64,000 bases of DNA from Halovulum dunhuangense (lineage in GTDB: Bacteria > Pseudomonadota > Alphaproteobacteria > Rhodobacterales > Rhodobacteraceae), in NCBI RefSeq assembly GCF_013093415.1, contig NZ_JABFBC010000001.1, forward strand, positions 992,001 through 1,056,000, read 5' to 3'. Below the pieces are notes generated by a model. That model was given only the letters and a program-made list of their open reading frames with translations, searched no databases and was not told the DNA's origin. The position numbers and the translations under genes were made by a program. Shown here in pieces: positions 19,466 through 28,334 of this stretch. The number at the start of each line of letters is the position of its first letter. Within the stretch, counting starts at the first letter, position 1.

Positions 19466-20800
19466 ATGCCGGATCTGTTCGACACAATCGGCCCGAAAGA
19501 GGGGCCCACGCCCGAGCGTGCAGGCCCGCGCCCGCTTGCCGACCGCATGCGACCCGAAAGCCTGGACGAGGTGATCGGACAGGATCACCTGCTGGGCCCC
19601 GAAGGCAGCCTGCGGGCGATGCTGGACGCCGGGACGCTTCCCTCGCTGATCCTGTGGGGGCCGCCGGGGGTGGGCAAGACGACGATCGCGCAGCTTCTCG
19701 CGAAGGAGACCGACCTGGCCTTCGTGCAGATCAGCGCGATCTTCACCGGTGTGCCGGAATTGCGGAAGGTGTTCGAGGCGGCGCAGCTGCGGCATCGCAA
19801 CGGCAAGGGCACACTTCTGTTCGTGGACGAGATCCACCGCTTCAACAAGGCGCAGCAGGACGGCTTTCTGCCGCACATGGAGCGGGGAACCATCGTGCTG
19901 GTCGGCGCCACGACCGAGAACCCCTCATTCGAGTTGAACTCCGCGCTTCTGAGCCGCGCGCAGGTGCTGGTGCTGAACCGGCTGGAGCCGCGCGACCTGG
20001 AACGGATCATGAGCAGGGCCGAGAAGAAGATGGGCCGCGCCCTTCCGGTGACGGCAGAGGCGCGGGATCTGCTGGTCGGCATGGCCGACGGCGACGGCCG
20101 CGCGCTTCTGAACCTGCTCGAACAGGCCTTCGGCTGGGAGGGCGGGCCGGTCGATCCCGCTGGCCTGGAAAAGCGGCTGAGCCGCACCGCGCCGAAATAC
20201 GACAAGTCGGGCGATGCGCATTACAACCTGATCTCGGCGCTGCACAAGTCGGTGCGCGGCTCTGACCCCGACGCCGCGCTCTACTGGTTCGCCCGGATGC
20301 TGGAGGGGGGCGAGGATCCGCGCTACCTGGCCAGGCGCATAACCCGCATGGCCGTCGAGGATATCGGCCTGGCCGACCCGCAGGCGCAGGCGCATTGCCT
20401 GTCGGCATGGGAAACCTATGAGCGGCTTGGAAGCCCCGAGGGGGAACTCGCGCTGGCGAACGCGCTTGTCTATCTGGCGCTCGCACCGAAATCGAACGCG
20501 GTCTACAGCGCCTACAAGTCGGCGCGGCGGCTGGCAAAGGAAACGGGGTCCACCCCGCCGCCCAAGCACATCCTGAATGCCCCCACCGGGCTGATGAAGG
20601 ATCAGGGCTACGGTGCGGGCTATGCCTATGACCACGACGCGCCGGACGCGTTCTCGGGCCAGGACTACTTCCCCGACGAGTTGCCGCGCCCTGTGCTGTA
20701 CCTGCCGCCCGACCGGGGCTTCGAGCGGGAACTCAAGAAACGGGTCGAGTATTTCGCGCGGCTTCGGGTGAAACGGAAGGAAGACGGTGGCGCGGCTTGA
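19466..20800 (+). CDS. rarA: Replication-associated recombination protein A (AAA+ ATPase)
   Basis: RarA/MgsA (444 aa), an AAA+ ATPase related to clamp-loader subunits and eukaryotic WRNIP1 that acts at stalled forks. Walker A GPPGVGKTT is at residues 65-73, Walker B LLFVDEIHRFN near residue 115, and the sensor region GATTENPSFELN follows. The C-terminal helical part contains LISALHKSVRGSDPDAALYW and the late NAPTGLMKDQGYG block. It lies between the protease gene and crcB, all in the same direction. Confidence 0.95.
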   Translation: MPDLFDTIGPKEGPTPERAGPRPLADRMRPESLDEVIGQDHLLGPEGSLRAMLDAGTLPSLILWGPPGVGKTTIAQLLAKETDLAFVQISAIFTGVPELRKVFEAAQLRHRNGKGTLLFVDEIHRFNKAQQDGFLPHMERGTIVLVGATTENPSFELNSALLSRAQVLVLNRLEPRDLERIMSRAEKKMGRALPVTAEARDLLVGMADGDGRALLNLLEQAFGWEGGPVDPAGLEKRLSRTAPKYDKSGDAHYNLISALHKSVRGSDPDAALYWFARMLEGGEDPRYLARRITRMAVEDIGLADPQAQAHCLSAWETYERLGSPEGELALANALVYLALAPKSNAVYSAYKSARRLAKETGSTPPPKHILNAPTGLMKDQGYGAGYAYDHDAPDAFSGQDYFPDELPRPVLYLPPDRGFERELKKRVEYFARLRVKRKEDGGAA

Positions 20801-20857
20801 CAAGCCTTGCGCGGGCCATGATGTGAAGCGGCTGATCGTAGCGAAGGGACAGGCAGG

Positions 20858-21226
20858 ATGGCGGTAGTGTTGCAGGTGGCGCTGGGTGGCGCACTGGGCG
20901 CAAGCCTGCGGTATCTTGCCGTCTCGCAGGCGGCGCGGCTCATGGGGCCGGGATTTCCGTGGGGGACATTGGCCGTCAACCTTGCCGGTTGCCTGCTGAT
21001 GGGCCTGATCGTGGGGGCGATCGGCGCGCGCAGCGCGCTGTCGCCGTTTCTGCTGACGGGCCTGCTGGGCGGCTTCACCACCTTCTCCGCGTTTTCGCTC
21101 GATGTGCTGGGCCTGATGGAGCGGGGCGAGATGGGCCTTGCGGCAATCTATGTCGCGGGCAGCGTGGCGGGCTCGATCCTCTTCTGCTTCGCAGGCTACG
21201 CGCTGGCACGGGCGGTATTGGCATGA
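20858..21226 (+). CDS. crcB: Fluoride channel CrcB (Fluc)
   Basis: CrcB/Fluc fluoride exporter (122 aa), a four-helix inner-membrane protein working as an antiparallel dimer. The motifs GGALGASLRYL, GTLAVNLAGC and TGLLGGFTTFSAFSLD are diagnostic. No fluoride riboswitch is visible in the 57 bases upstream. The stop overlaps the start of the pseudouridine synthase gene (ATGA), suggesting an operon. Confidence 0.94.
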   Translation: MAVVLQVALGGALGASLRYLAVSQAARLMGPGFPWGTLAVNLAGCLLMGLIVGAIGARSALSPFLLTGLLGGFTTFSAFSLDVLGLMERGEMGLAAIYVAGSVAGSILFCFAGYALARAVLA

Positions 21227-22272
21227 GCGGTGTGCAGACCATCACGCTTGGCGCGGATGCCGAGGATCAGAGGCTGGACCGCTGGTTCCGCAAGCAGTTC
21301 CCGCATGTGCCCCAGGGCCGGATCGAGAAGATGTGCCGCAAGGGCGAAATCCGGCTGGATGGCGGGCGGGTCAAGGCCTCCACCCGGCTGGCGCCGGGCC
21401 AGTCGCTGCGCATCCCGCCGCTGCCCGAGACGGCCGCGCCCGATGTCGCGCGTCCCGTCGTGTCCCGGGTCTCCGAGGCGGATGCCGCCATGATCCGCGC
21501 CTGCGTCATCTATCGCGACGACCACATCATCGCGCTGAACAAGCCGGCCGGGCTGCCCGTGCAGGGCGGCTCTGGCCAGGCGCGCCATGTGGACGGGCTG
21601 GCCGAGGCGCTGCGCTTCGGGATGGAGGACAAGCCGCGCCTTGTCCATCGGCTCGACAAGGACACCTCGGGCGTGCTGCTGCTGGCGCGCACCGGGACGG
21701 CCGCCGCGAAACTGGCCAAGGCGTTCCAGTCCCGCAGGACGCGCAAGATCTACTGGGCGGTGGTGGCGGGCGTGCCGAAGCCCGCCTCGGGCACCATCCG
21801 GTACGGGCTGGTCAAGGCCCCCGGCCACGGGCCCAAGGGCGAGGGCGAGAAAATGATCTGCGTGCATCCCGACAAGGTCGCCACGACCGAAGGCGCGAAA
21901 CACGCGACGACCGACTACACCGTGATTTCGGCCGCAGCCAAGCGGGCTGCCTGGGTGGCGCTTGCGCCGATCACCGGGCGCACGCACCAACTGCGCGCCC
22001 ACATGGCAGAGCTTGGTCATCCCATCGTGGGGGATGGCAAGTACGGGACCAACGCGCAGGAGAACATGGGCGATGGCTGGGGCGCGCAGCTTGGCGGCGC
22101 GGTCAGCCGCAAGCTGCATCTTCATGCGCGCCACCTTCGGCTGACGCATCCCGTCACCGGCGCGACGCTGGCGCTTACGGCGCCGCTGCCAGAGCACATG
22201 GCCCGCACCTGGGAACTGTTCGGCTGGAACCCCGCCGAGGCCGCGCCCGACCCCTTCGAGGAACTGGAATGA
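21223..22272 (+). CDS. rluC: RluA-family 23S rRNA pseudouridine synthase (RluC-like)
   Basis: Pseudouridine synthase (349 aa) of the RluA/RluC family, which isomerises uridines in rRNA. An N-terminal S4-type RNA-binding domain (residues about 14-75, with GRIEKMCRKGEIRLDG) precedes the catalytic domain with VHRLDKDTSGVLLLAR, whose first Asp is the catalytic residue. RluC is the usual assignment in this order; RluD is possible. The start is fixed by the four-base overlap with crcB and the S4 domain. ATGA overlap with the next gene. Confidence 0.9.
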   Translation: MSGVQTITLGADAEDQRLDRWFRKQFPHVPQGRIEKMCRKGEIRLDGGRVKASTRLAPGQSLRIPPLPETAAPDVARPVVSRVSEADAAMIRACVIYRDDHIIALNKPAGLPVQGGSGQARHVDGLAEALRFGMEDKPRLVHRLDKDTSGVLLLARTGTAAAKLAKAFQSRRTRKIYWAVVAGVPKPASGTIRYGLVKAPGHGPKGEGEKMICVHPDKVATTEGAKHATTDYTVISAAAKRAAWVALAPITGRTHQLRAHMAELGHPIVGDGKYGTNAQENMGDGWGAQLGGAVSRKLHLHARHLRLTHPVTGATLALTAPLPEHMARTWELFGWNPAEAAPDPFEELE

Positions 22273-22985
22273 ACTGGACGACCCGCCGCAGGTTCTGGAC
22301 AACCGTCGCCCCGGTTCCGTCCGAGGATGGCTGGACGGTGGTACTTGATGCGCGCCCGCTGCGCACGCCGGCCAAGGCGCCGCTGATCCTGCCCTCCGCC
22401 CCGCTGGCAGAGGCGATCGCCGCTGAGTGGGACAGCCAGCGCGAAGAGATCCGCCCGCAGGACATGCCACTGACCCGCGCGGCCAATTCGGCCATCGACA
22501 AGGTGCGTCCGGCCCGTGCCGCCGTGGTCACGATGCTGGCGGAATATGGCGGCTCTGATCTTCTGTGCTACCGTGCCGACGGACCCGAAGGGCTTGTCGC
22601 CCGGCAGTGCGAGCGATGGGACCGTTGGATAGGCTGGGCCGAGGCAGAGCTTTCTGCGCCGCTGACGCTGGTACAGGGGGTCATGCACTGCGAACAGCCC
22701 GAGGCAAGCCTGTCGCGGCTTCAGGATGCGGTGGCGGCACATGACGCGTTCGAACTGGCTGCCCTGCACGATCTGGTGACGCTTTCGGGATCGCTCGTGC
22801 TTGGACTGGCGGTCAGCCGGGGCGTGCTCGATCCGCAGGAGGCGTGGCGCCTGAGTCGCCTCGATGAGGACTGGCAGGCGGAGCTGTGGGGCGAGGATGC
22901 CGAGGCCGCCAGAGCCGCCGCCGAACGCGAAGCCGCCTTTCTGTCCGCGAAAATGTTCCTGGACCTGGTGCGCGCGACCGACTGA
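22269..22985 (+). CDS. ATP12-family F1-ATPase assembly chaperone
   Basis: ATP12-type chaperone (238 aa); in mitochondria ATP12 binds the F1 alpha subunit during ATP synthase assembly, and a homologue is typical of alphaproteobacteria. Seen are RRFWTTVAPVPSEDGWTVVLDARPLRTPAKAPL near the start (read in pieces), LAEAIAAEWDSQ, DMPLTRAANSAID and the FELAALHDLVTLSGSLVLGLA region. Overlaps rluC by ATGA and is not followed by a clear T-run terminator, only a small GCCTG/CAGGC hairpin at 23004-23018. Confidence 0.9.
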   Translation: MNWTTRRRFWTTVAPVPSEDGWTVVLDARPLRTPAKAPLILPSAPLAEAIAAEWDSQREEIRPQDMPLTRAANSAIDKVRPARAAVVTMLAEYGGSDLLCYRADGPEGLVARQCERWDRWIGWAEAELSAPLTLVQGVMHCEQPEASLSRLQDAVAAHDAFELAALHDLVTLSGSLVLGLAVSRGVLDPQEAWRLSRLDEDWQAELWGEDAEAARAAAEREAAFLSAKMFLDLVRATD

Positions 22986-23003
22986 TCGAACGGAACCGCC
23001 AGT

Positions 23004-23106
23004 GCCTGTTTTGCAGGCTATGACCCCCAAATCTGCTTTCAAACCGCTTGGGATTGCCCGGCAGACGTCATTTTGACGCCTGCGCAGGCAGATTGCAGGC
23101 TTGACC
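23004..23106 (+). promoter_or_regulatory. bztA upstream region with repeated GCAGGC motifs
   Basis: Within the 242-base spacer before bztA, the motif GCAGGC or its complement occurs in an inverted pair at 23004-23018, a perfect 12-bp palindrome GCCTGCGCAGGC at 23078-23089 and a single copy in TTGCAGGC at 23093-23100. It is followed immediately by the -35-like TTGACC at 23101-23106. These could be operator half-sites for a regulator of amino-acid uptake; the -10 is not clear to me. Confidence 0.4.
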
Positions 23107-23227
23107 TTTGAGCCGGTTATTTCAATGTTGGTCCACTGGTTCGGGAGTGGAACCCTGTAAAAAGAACTCTGGGAGAGCGCCCGGGCAAACGCGGCTCATC
23201 GGGCCGCACCATCAGGATGAGGTTAAA

Positions 23228-24244
23228 ATGAAGAAGATTGCATTCGCTGGCGCACTGGCTGCCGCCTCCGTTGCAGGTGGCACTGCCGGTGCGGCCACGC
23301 TCGATGACGTACGGGCTGCCGACAGCCTGAAATGTGGTGTGAATACCGGTCTGGTCGGCTTCGCGGCCCCCGATGCTAACGGCGTGTGGGGCGGCTTTGA
23401 CGTCGCGGTATGCCGTGCCGTCGCTGCTGCCGTGCTGGGGGATGCGACCAAGGTCGAATTCGTCCCGACCACCGGGCAGACCCGCTTCACCGCCCTCGCC
23501 TCCGGCGAGGTGGATGTCCTGTCGCGCAACACGACCTGGACCTTCTCGCGCGATGTGGACCTGAAGTTCACCTTCACCGGCGTCAACTACTACGACGGTC
23601 AGGGCTTCATGGTGCGCAAGGATCTGGGCGTCAGCTCGGCGACCGAGCTTGATGGCGCCACCGTCTGCATCCAGACCGGCACCACGACCGAGCTCAACCT
23701 GGCCGACTACTTCCGCGCCAACAACATGAGCTACGAGCCGGTCCCGATCGAGACCAATGCCGAGGGCCAGCAGCAGTATCTGGCCGGCGCCTGCGACGCC
23801 TACACCACCGACGTGTCGGGCCTGGCCGCGACCCGCGCCACCTTCGAGGATGCGGATGCGCACATGCTGCTGCCCGAGATCGTGTCCAAGGAGCCGCTTG
23901 GCCCGCTCGTGCGCCACGGTGACGATCAGTGGGCGGATATCGTGCGCTGGACGCTGAACGCCCTGATCGCCGCCGAAGAGTACGGCGTGACCTCGGCCAA
24001 CCTCGAGCAGATGGCCGCCGGAACCAACAACCCGGAAATCAACCGTCTGCTGGGCACCGAGGGCGATCTGGGCGCGATGCTCGGCCTCGACAAGGACTGG
24101 GCCAAGCGCGCGATCGCGGCCGGCGGCAACTATGGCGAGATCTTTGCCGCCACCATCGGCGAGGGCACCCCGATCGGTCTGGCGCGTGGTCTGAACGCGC
24201 AGTGGACCCAGGGCGGGCTGCTCTACGCGCCGCCGTTCCGCTGA
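23228..24244 (+). CDS. bztA: General L-amino-acid ABC transporter, periplasmic binding protein
   Basis: Solute-binding protein (338 aa) of the BztABCD/AapJQMP importer, which takes up glutamate, glutamine, aspartate, asparagine and other L-amino acids. The first 23 residues are a signal peptide (MKKIAFAGALAAASVAGGTAGA). The family-3 binding fold shows LKCGVNTGLVGFAAPDANGVW, RFTALASGEVDVLSRNTTWT and TEGDLGAMLGLDKDW. A GATGAGG site lies before the ATG at 23228; upstream in-frame codons are noncoding. Followed by a 13-bp hairpin, then the permease genes. Confidence 0.94.
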   Translation: MKKIAFAGALAAASVAGGTAGAATLDDVRAADSLKCGVNTGLVGFAAPDANGVWGGFDVAVCRAVAAAVLGDATKVEFVPTTGQTRFTALASGEVDVLSRNTTWTFSRDVDLKFTFTGVNYYDGQGFMVRKDLGVSSATELDGATVCIQTGTTTELNLADYFRANNMSYEPVPIETNAEGQQQYLAGACDAYTTDVSGLAATRATFEDADAHMLLPEIVSKEPLGPLVRHGDDQWADIVRWTLNALIAAEEYGVTSANLEQMAAGTNNPEINRLLGTEGDLGAMLGLDKDWAKRAIAAGGNYGEIFAATIGEGTPIGLARGLNAQWTQGGLLYAPPFR

Positions 24245-24255
24245 TCTGAACCAGG

Positions 24256-24285
24256 CCGGGCGCGTCAGCTTCCTGACGCGCCCGG
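24256..24285 (+). promoter_or_regulatory. 13-bp hairpin between bztA and bztB
   Basis: Perfect 13-bp stem (24256-24268 with 24273-24285) with a CTTC tetraloop, starting 11 bases after the bztA stop. It lacks a T-run. It probably protects bztA mRNA from 3' decay or causes partial termination, so that binding protein is made in excess over permease (inference from known binding-protein operons). Confidence 0.65.
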
Positions 24286-24380
24286 TTCGCTTCGTCAGAA
24301 GACTGACCGGGCTGGGGCAGGGCCGATCAACGGACCGCACGACAACCAGCGCAGCAGACCAACAGCAAGGGGTGCGGTTC

Positions 24381-25592
24381 ATGTCCGCTATTTCCGACGA
24401 GACGGAACAGTCCTTCCGTCTGAGCATGCTGCTTTACGATACGCGCTATCGTTCGCTCACCATCCAGGTGATCGCCTCGATCGTCATCATGCTTTCCCTG
24501 TCGTGGCTGGTCTGGAACACGATCCAGAACCTTCAGTCGCTGGGCAAGGACTTCAACTTCGGATTTTTGACCCAGCGCGCCGGCTACGACATCAACCAGC
24601 GCCTGGTCGAATACAGCTCTGAAAGCACGCATGGCCGCGCGGCGCTCGTCGGGATCCTGAACACCATCCTCGTGGCGGTGCTAGGCTGCGCGCTGGCGAC
24701 CGTGCTGGGCGTCATCGCCGGTGTCCTGCGCCTGTCCAAGAACTGGATCGTGGCGCGGCTGATGGGCGTCTATGTCGAGGCCTTCCGCAACGTGCCCCTG
24801 CTGCTGTGGATCCTGCTGATCTTCGCGATCATGTCCGAATCCATGCCGCAGCCCCGCGATTTCCGCGAGGGGGGCGATGCGTCGATGCTGTTCGGCTCCA
24901 TCGCCATCACCAACCGCGGAATCTATATTCCCACGCTCGAATGGGGGGCCGGCTCGAACATCCTTGTCGCGGTGTTCATCGCATCGATCGGCGGCATCTG
25001 GGCCTTTCGCCGCTACGCCCGCAAGCGGCAGGAAGCAACGGGCGAGATACTGCCCGTGCTCTGGGTGTCGCTCGGCCTGCTGATCCTGCCCTCTGCGCTG
25101 TTCTACTTCATCCTCGGGCGGCCCGTTTCGGTGCTGTACCCGGAACTCGGCGGCTTCAACTTCAGCGGCGGTGTCCACCTGCGTAACTCGCTGATCGCGC
25201 TGTGGCTGGCGCTTTCGCTCTATACCGGGGCCTTCATCGCCGAGATCGTCCGCGGTGGCATCCTCGCCATTTCCAAGGGGCAGACCGAGGCGGCCTTTGC
25301 GTTGGGCCTGCGACCGGGGCGCACCATGCGCCTGGTGATCCTGCCGCAGGCGCTGCGGGTCATCATTCCACCGCTTATCTCTCAATATCTGAACCTGACG
25401 AAGAACTCCTCGCTCGCCATCGCGGTCGGTTACATGGATGTCCGCTCGACACTCGGGGGCATCACCATCAACCAGACCGGCCGGGAACTGGAGGGGATGC
25501 TGCTACTGGGTGGCTTCTACCTCGTGCTCAGCCTCGTCATCTCGGGGGCGATGAACGTCTACAATTCCTCCGTCAAGCTGAAGGAGCGGTGA
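24381..25592 (+). CDS. bztB: Amino-acid ABC transporter permease BztB/AapQ
   Basis: Inner-membrane permease (403 aa) of the amino-acid importer. The N-terminal part has a helix near residues 25-45 and the HisM-type permease domain. The conserved EAA loop is EAAFALGLRPGRTMRLVILPQALR (read in two parts) near residue 300. The ATG at 24381 is eight bases after AGGGG; a GTG at 24372 overlaps that site and is less likely. Stop and next start are separated by one base. Confidence 0.93.
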   Translation: MSAISDETEQSFRLSMLLYDTRYRSLTIQVIASIVIMLSLSWLVWNTIQNLQSLGKDFNFGFLTQRAGYDINQRLVEYSSESTHGRAALVGILNTILVAVLGCALATVLGVIAGVLRLSKNWIVARLMGVYVEAFRNVPLLLWILLIFAIMSESMPQPRDFREGGDASMLFGSIAITNRGIYIPTLEWGAGSNILVAVFIASIGGIWAFRRYARKRQEATGEILPVLWVSLGLLILPSALFYFILGRPVSVLYPELGGFNFSGGVHLRNSLIALWLALSLYTGAFIAEIVRGGILAISKGQTEAAFALGLRPGRTMRLVILPQALRVIIPPLISQYLNLTKNSSLAIAVGYMDVRSTLGGITINQTGRELEGMLLLGGFYLVLSLVISGAMNVYNSSVKLKER

Positions 25593-25593
25593 G

Positions 25594-26910
25594 ATGAGCG
25601 AAACCCACGCGAATACCGTCTCCTTCGTCCGTGACACCATGCTGCCCGAGCAGGAACCGCCCGTGACCGAACGGGGTGTGGTGAAATGGGTGCGGGAAAA
25701 CCTGTTCTCCGGCTGGCTGAACAGCATCCTCACGCTGCTGTCGCTGCTGGCCGTGTGGCAGATCCTGGGCCATATCCTGCCCTGGTTCGTGAACTCGGTG
25801 TGGAGTGCGTCCTCCCTGACCGAATGCCGCCAGATCCGTGACCAGGTCTTGGGGTCGGATGCATCCTCTGCCTGCTTCGCCGTCATCAGCGACCGCTGGC
25901 AGCAGATGCTGTTCGGCTTCTATCCGAACGACGCCTACTGGCGCCCCGTTCTGGCGTTGATCCTGTTCGGCGCCGCGATCGCGCCGGTCCTGTTCATGTC
26001 GGTGCCGCGCAAGCTTCTGGCCTTTACCGCGGCCTATCCCTTCGTGATGTATGCCCTGCTCTGGGGCGGCACGATCTGGGGGCCGCTGATGGTCGCGGCC
26101 GGCTTCGGGATCGGCTATGTCGCGCTGGGCCTTGCCGGCCGCGCGGCGGGGACGCTTGTGGGCATCCTCGCCGCCGTCGCGTCGGCCGTGATCTGGTGGC
26201 TGTTCCTGGCCGGCCCCGTTGCCGGTGTGCTCGCCTCGGCCCTGCCGATCGGGCTGGAGCCGGTCCCGTCCGATGATTTCGGCGGCTTCATGCTGTCCTT
26301 CATCATCGGCATCACCGGCATCATCCTGTCGCTGCCACTGGGCATCCTGCTGGCACTGGGGCGGCAGTCGAACCTGTTCATCATCAACAAGTTCTCGGTC
26401 ATCTTCATCGAGGTGATCCGGGGTGTGCCGCTGATCGTGTGGCTCTTCACCGCCTCGCTGCTGCTGAACTACTTCCTGCCGCCGGGGACGAATTTCGACC
26501 TGATGCTGCGGGTCATCATCATGGTGACGCTGTTCGCCTCGGCCTATATCGCCGAGGTGGTGCGCGGCGGCCTCGCCGCCCTGCCGCGTGGCCAGTACGA
26601 GGCCGCCGACAGCCTGGGCCTCGACTACTGGAAGGCGCAGCGCCTGATCATCATGCCGCAGGCGCTGAAGATCTCCATCCCGGGTATCGTCAACACCTTC
26701 ATCGGCCTGTTCAAGGACACGACCCTGGTGGTGTTCATCGGGCTGCTCGATCCCATCGGGCTTACGAACTCGATCCGTGCCTCGACCGACTGGAACGGCA
26801 TCTACTGGGAACTGTTCGTCTTTGTCGGGCTGATGTTCTTCGTCTGCTGCTACGGCATGTCCCGCTATTCCCAACATCTGGAGCGCAAGCTGCGCACCGA
26901 TCATCGGTAA
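25594..26910 (+). CDS. bztC: Amino-acid ABC transporter permease BztC/AapM
   Basis: Second permease (438 aa). It has a long N-terminal part with several helices before the transport domain, as is usual for BztC/AapM. EAA loop: YEAADSLGLDYWKAQRLIIM followed by PQALKISIPGIVNTFIGLFK. Forms the heterodimeric channel with BztB. bztD follows after 12 bases. Confidence 0.93.
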   Translation: MSETHANTVSFVRDTMLPEQEPPVTERGVVKWVRENLFSGWLNSILTLLSLLAVWQILGHILPWFVNSVWSASSLTECRQIRDQVLGSDASSACFAVISDRWQQMLFGFYPNDAYWRPVLALILFGAAIAPVLFMSVPRKLLAFTAAYPFVMYALLWGGTIWGPLMVAAGFGIGYVALGLAGRAAGTLVGILAAVASAVIWWLFLAGPVAGVLASALPIGLEPVPSDDFGGFMLSFIIGITGIILSLPLGILLALGRQSNLFIINKFSVIFIEVIRGVPLIVWLFTASLLLNYFLPPGTNFDLMLRVIIMVTLFASAYIAEVVRGGLAALPRGQYEAADSLGLDYWKAQRLIIMPQALKISIPGIVNTFIGLFKDTTLVVFIGLLDPIGLTNSIRASTDWNGIYWELFVFVGLMFFVCCYGMSRYSQHLERKLRTDHR

Positions 26911-26922
26911 GGAGTCCCGCCT

Positions 26923-27714
26923 ATGTCAGAGCTTGCGAGCCAGCGCGAAATCGACCGCAGCCAGATGCAGATCTCGGAAGAGGTCGCGATCCAGATCTCG
27001 GGCATGAACAAGTGGTTCGGACAGTTCCATGTTCTTCGCGATATCAACCTGACCGTCTATCGCGGCGAGCGCATCGTGATCTGCGGACCCTCCGGGTCGG
27101 GCAAGTCGACGTTGATCCGCTGCATCAACCGGCTTGAGGAACACCAGAAGGGCCGGATCGTGGTGGATGGGACCGAACTGTCGAACGACCTGAAGAACAT
27201 CGACAAGATCCGGTCCGAAGTCGGGATGGTGTTCCAGCACTTCAACCTGTTCCCGCATCTGACCATCCTCGAGAACTGCACCCTCGCACCGATCTGGGTC
27301 CGCAAGACCCCGAAGAAGGAAGCCGAGGAAATCGCCATGCACTACCTGAACAAGGTGAAGATCCCCGAGCAGGCGCACAAGTATCCGGGCCAGCTGTCGG
27401 GCGGCCAGCAGCAGCGCGTGGCGATTGCCCGGTCACTGTGCATGAAGCCGCGGATCATGCTTTTCGACGAGCCCACGTCGGCGCTGGACCCCGAGATGAT
27501 CAAGGAGGTGCTCGATACCATGATCGAGCTGGCCGAAGAGGGGATGACCATGCTGTGCGTGACCCACGAGATGGGATTTGCCCGGCAGGTCGCGAACCGC
27601 GTGATCTTCATGGACCAGGGCCAGATCGTCGAGCAGAACGAGCCGGAAGAATTCTTCCTCAACCCGCAGAGCGACCGGACCAAGCTGTTCCTGAGCCAGA
27701 TCCTGGGTCACTGA
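26923..27714 (+). CDS. bztD: Amino-acid ABC transporter ATP-binding protein BztD/AapP
   Basis: Cytoplasmic ATPase (263 aa). Walker [10 protein letters not shown] near residues 56-64, Q-loop in [14 protein letters not shown] signature [15 protein letters not shown] and Walker [14 protein letters not shown]; the switch histidine is in CVTHEMGFA. Last gene of the bzt operon. A 13-bp hairpin lies 16 bases downstream. Confidence 0.95.
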   Translation: MSELASQREIDRSQMQISEEVAIQISGMNKWFGQFHVLRDINLTVYRGERIVICGPSGSGKSTLIRCINRLEEHQKGRIVVDGTELSNDLKNIDKIRSEVGMVFQHFNLFPHLTILENCTLAPIWVRKTPKKEAEEIAMHYLNKVKIPEQAHKYPGQLSGGQQQRVAIARSLCMKPRIMLFDEPTSALDPEMIKEVLDTMIELAEEGMTMLCVTHEMGFARQVANRVIFMDQGQIVEQNEPEEFFLNPQSDRTKLFLSQILGH

Positions 27715-27730
27715 GACCTGCAAGCCATCG

Positions 27731-27761
27731 GGCCTGCGCGCGGGCCGTCCGCGCGCAGGCC
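27731..27761. terminator. Bidirectional hairpin between bztD and sixA
   Basis: Perfect 13-bp stem (27731-27743 with 27749-27761, loop GCCGT) between convergent genes. No T-run on either strand; position suggests it ends transcription from both sides or protects the 3' ends. Confidence 0.6.
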
Positions 27762-27763
27762 GG

Positions 27764-28270
27764 TCAATCGTCGCCTGCCGCGCGAAGCTTGCGTGGCACG
27801 GTCCAGTCGATCAGACGGCCCGGGCGCTGGATGGCCTGCGCCCAATCCACGCCCTCGAACCCGATGATTGCCGTGGCCCCCGTCGGCACCGCCGCCAGGT
27901 CCGCCGGCACGCGCTCGGCGCGCAACAGGTTCAGCATCGCATCGCCAAGGCCCGGATTGTGGCCTGTCACCGCAAGGCACGCGCCCGTGCCCTCGGCACC
28001 GATCAGCCGCAGGATCGTGGCCACCGAGGCATCGTAAAGCGCTGTCGGGTGATCCGTCGCGCAATCGAGTGCAATCCTGTCCCAGGTCTCGCGCGTGCGA
28101 AGCGCGGGCGAGACGATCGCATGGGTCGGGACATGGCCGCGCCGGCGGAGCCAATCCCCCAGCAGCACTGCGTCCTTCCGGCCTCGTGCCGCAAGGGGTC
28201 GGTCGAAATCGGACTGATCGGGTCCGGCCGGTTCGGCCTTGGCATGGCGCATCAGGACAAGGGTCTTCAT
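27764..28270 (-). CDS. sixA: SixA-type histidine phosphatase
   Basis: Histidine phosphatase of the SixA branch (168 aa), which in E. coli removes phosphate from histidine residues of phosphotransfer proteins. The catalytic motif LMRHAKAE lies at residues 6-13; the second histidine is in VTGHNPGLGD. The arginine in SPALRTRETW also fits. Cytoplasmic, no signal peptide. Substrate is unknown. GGAGCC precedes the ATG. Lies 64 bases downstream of argB. Confidence 0.85.
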   Translation of the reverse strand: MKTLVLMRHAKAEPAGPDQSDFDRPLAARGRKDAVLLGDWLRRRGHVPTHAIVSPALRTRETWDRIALDCATDHPTALYDASVATILRLIGAEGTGACLAVTGHNPGLGDAMLNLLRAERVPADLAAVPTGATAIIGFEGVDWAQAIQRPGRLIDWTVPRKLRAAGDD

Positions 28271-28334
28271 CGATGGCTCCGGCTGGCTGGCCCTGCATCG
28301 GACCCCAGCCGCTGCCCCAAATCAAGCGCCAGCG

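Noticed and set aside
20801-20857. Fluoride riboswitch upstream of crcB
   Set aside because: The 57-base spacer is too short and lacks the conserved pseudoknot elements.
23041-23227. Sigma-54 promoter for the bzt operon
   Set aside because: I looked for the TGGCAC-N5-TTGC pattern expected for nitrogen control and did not find it.
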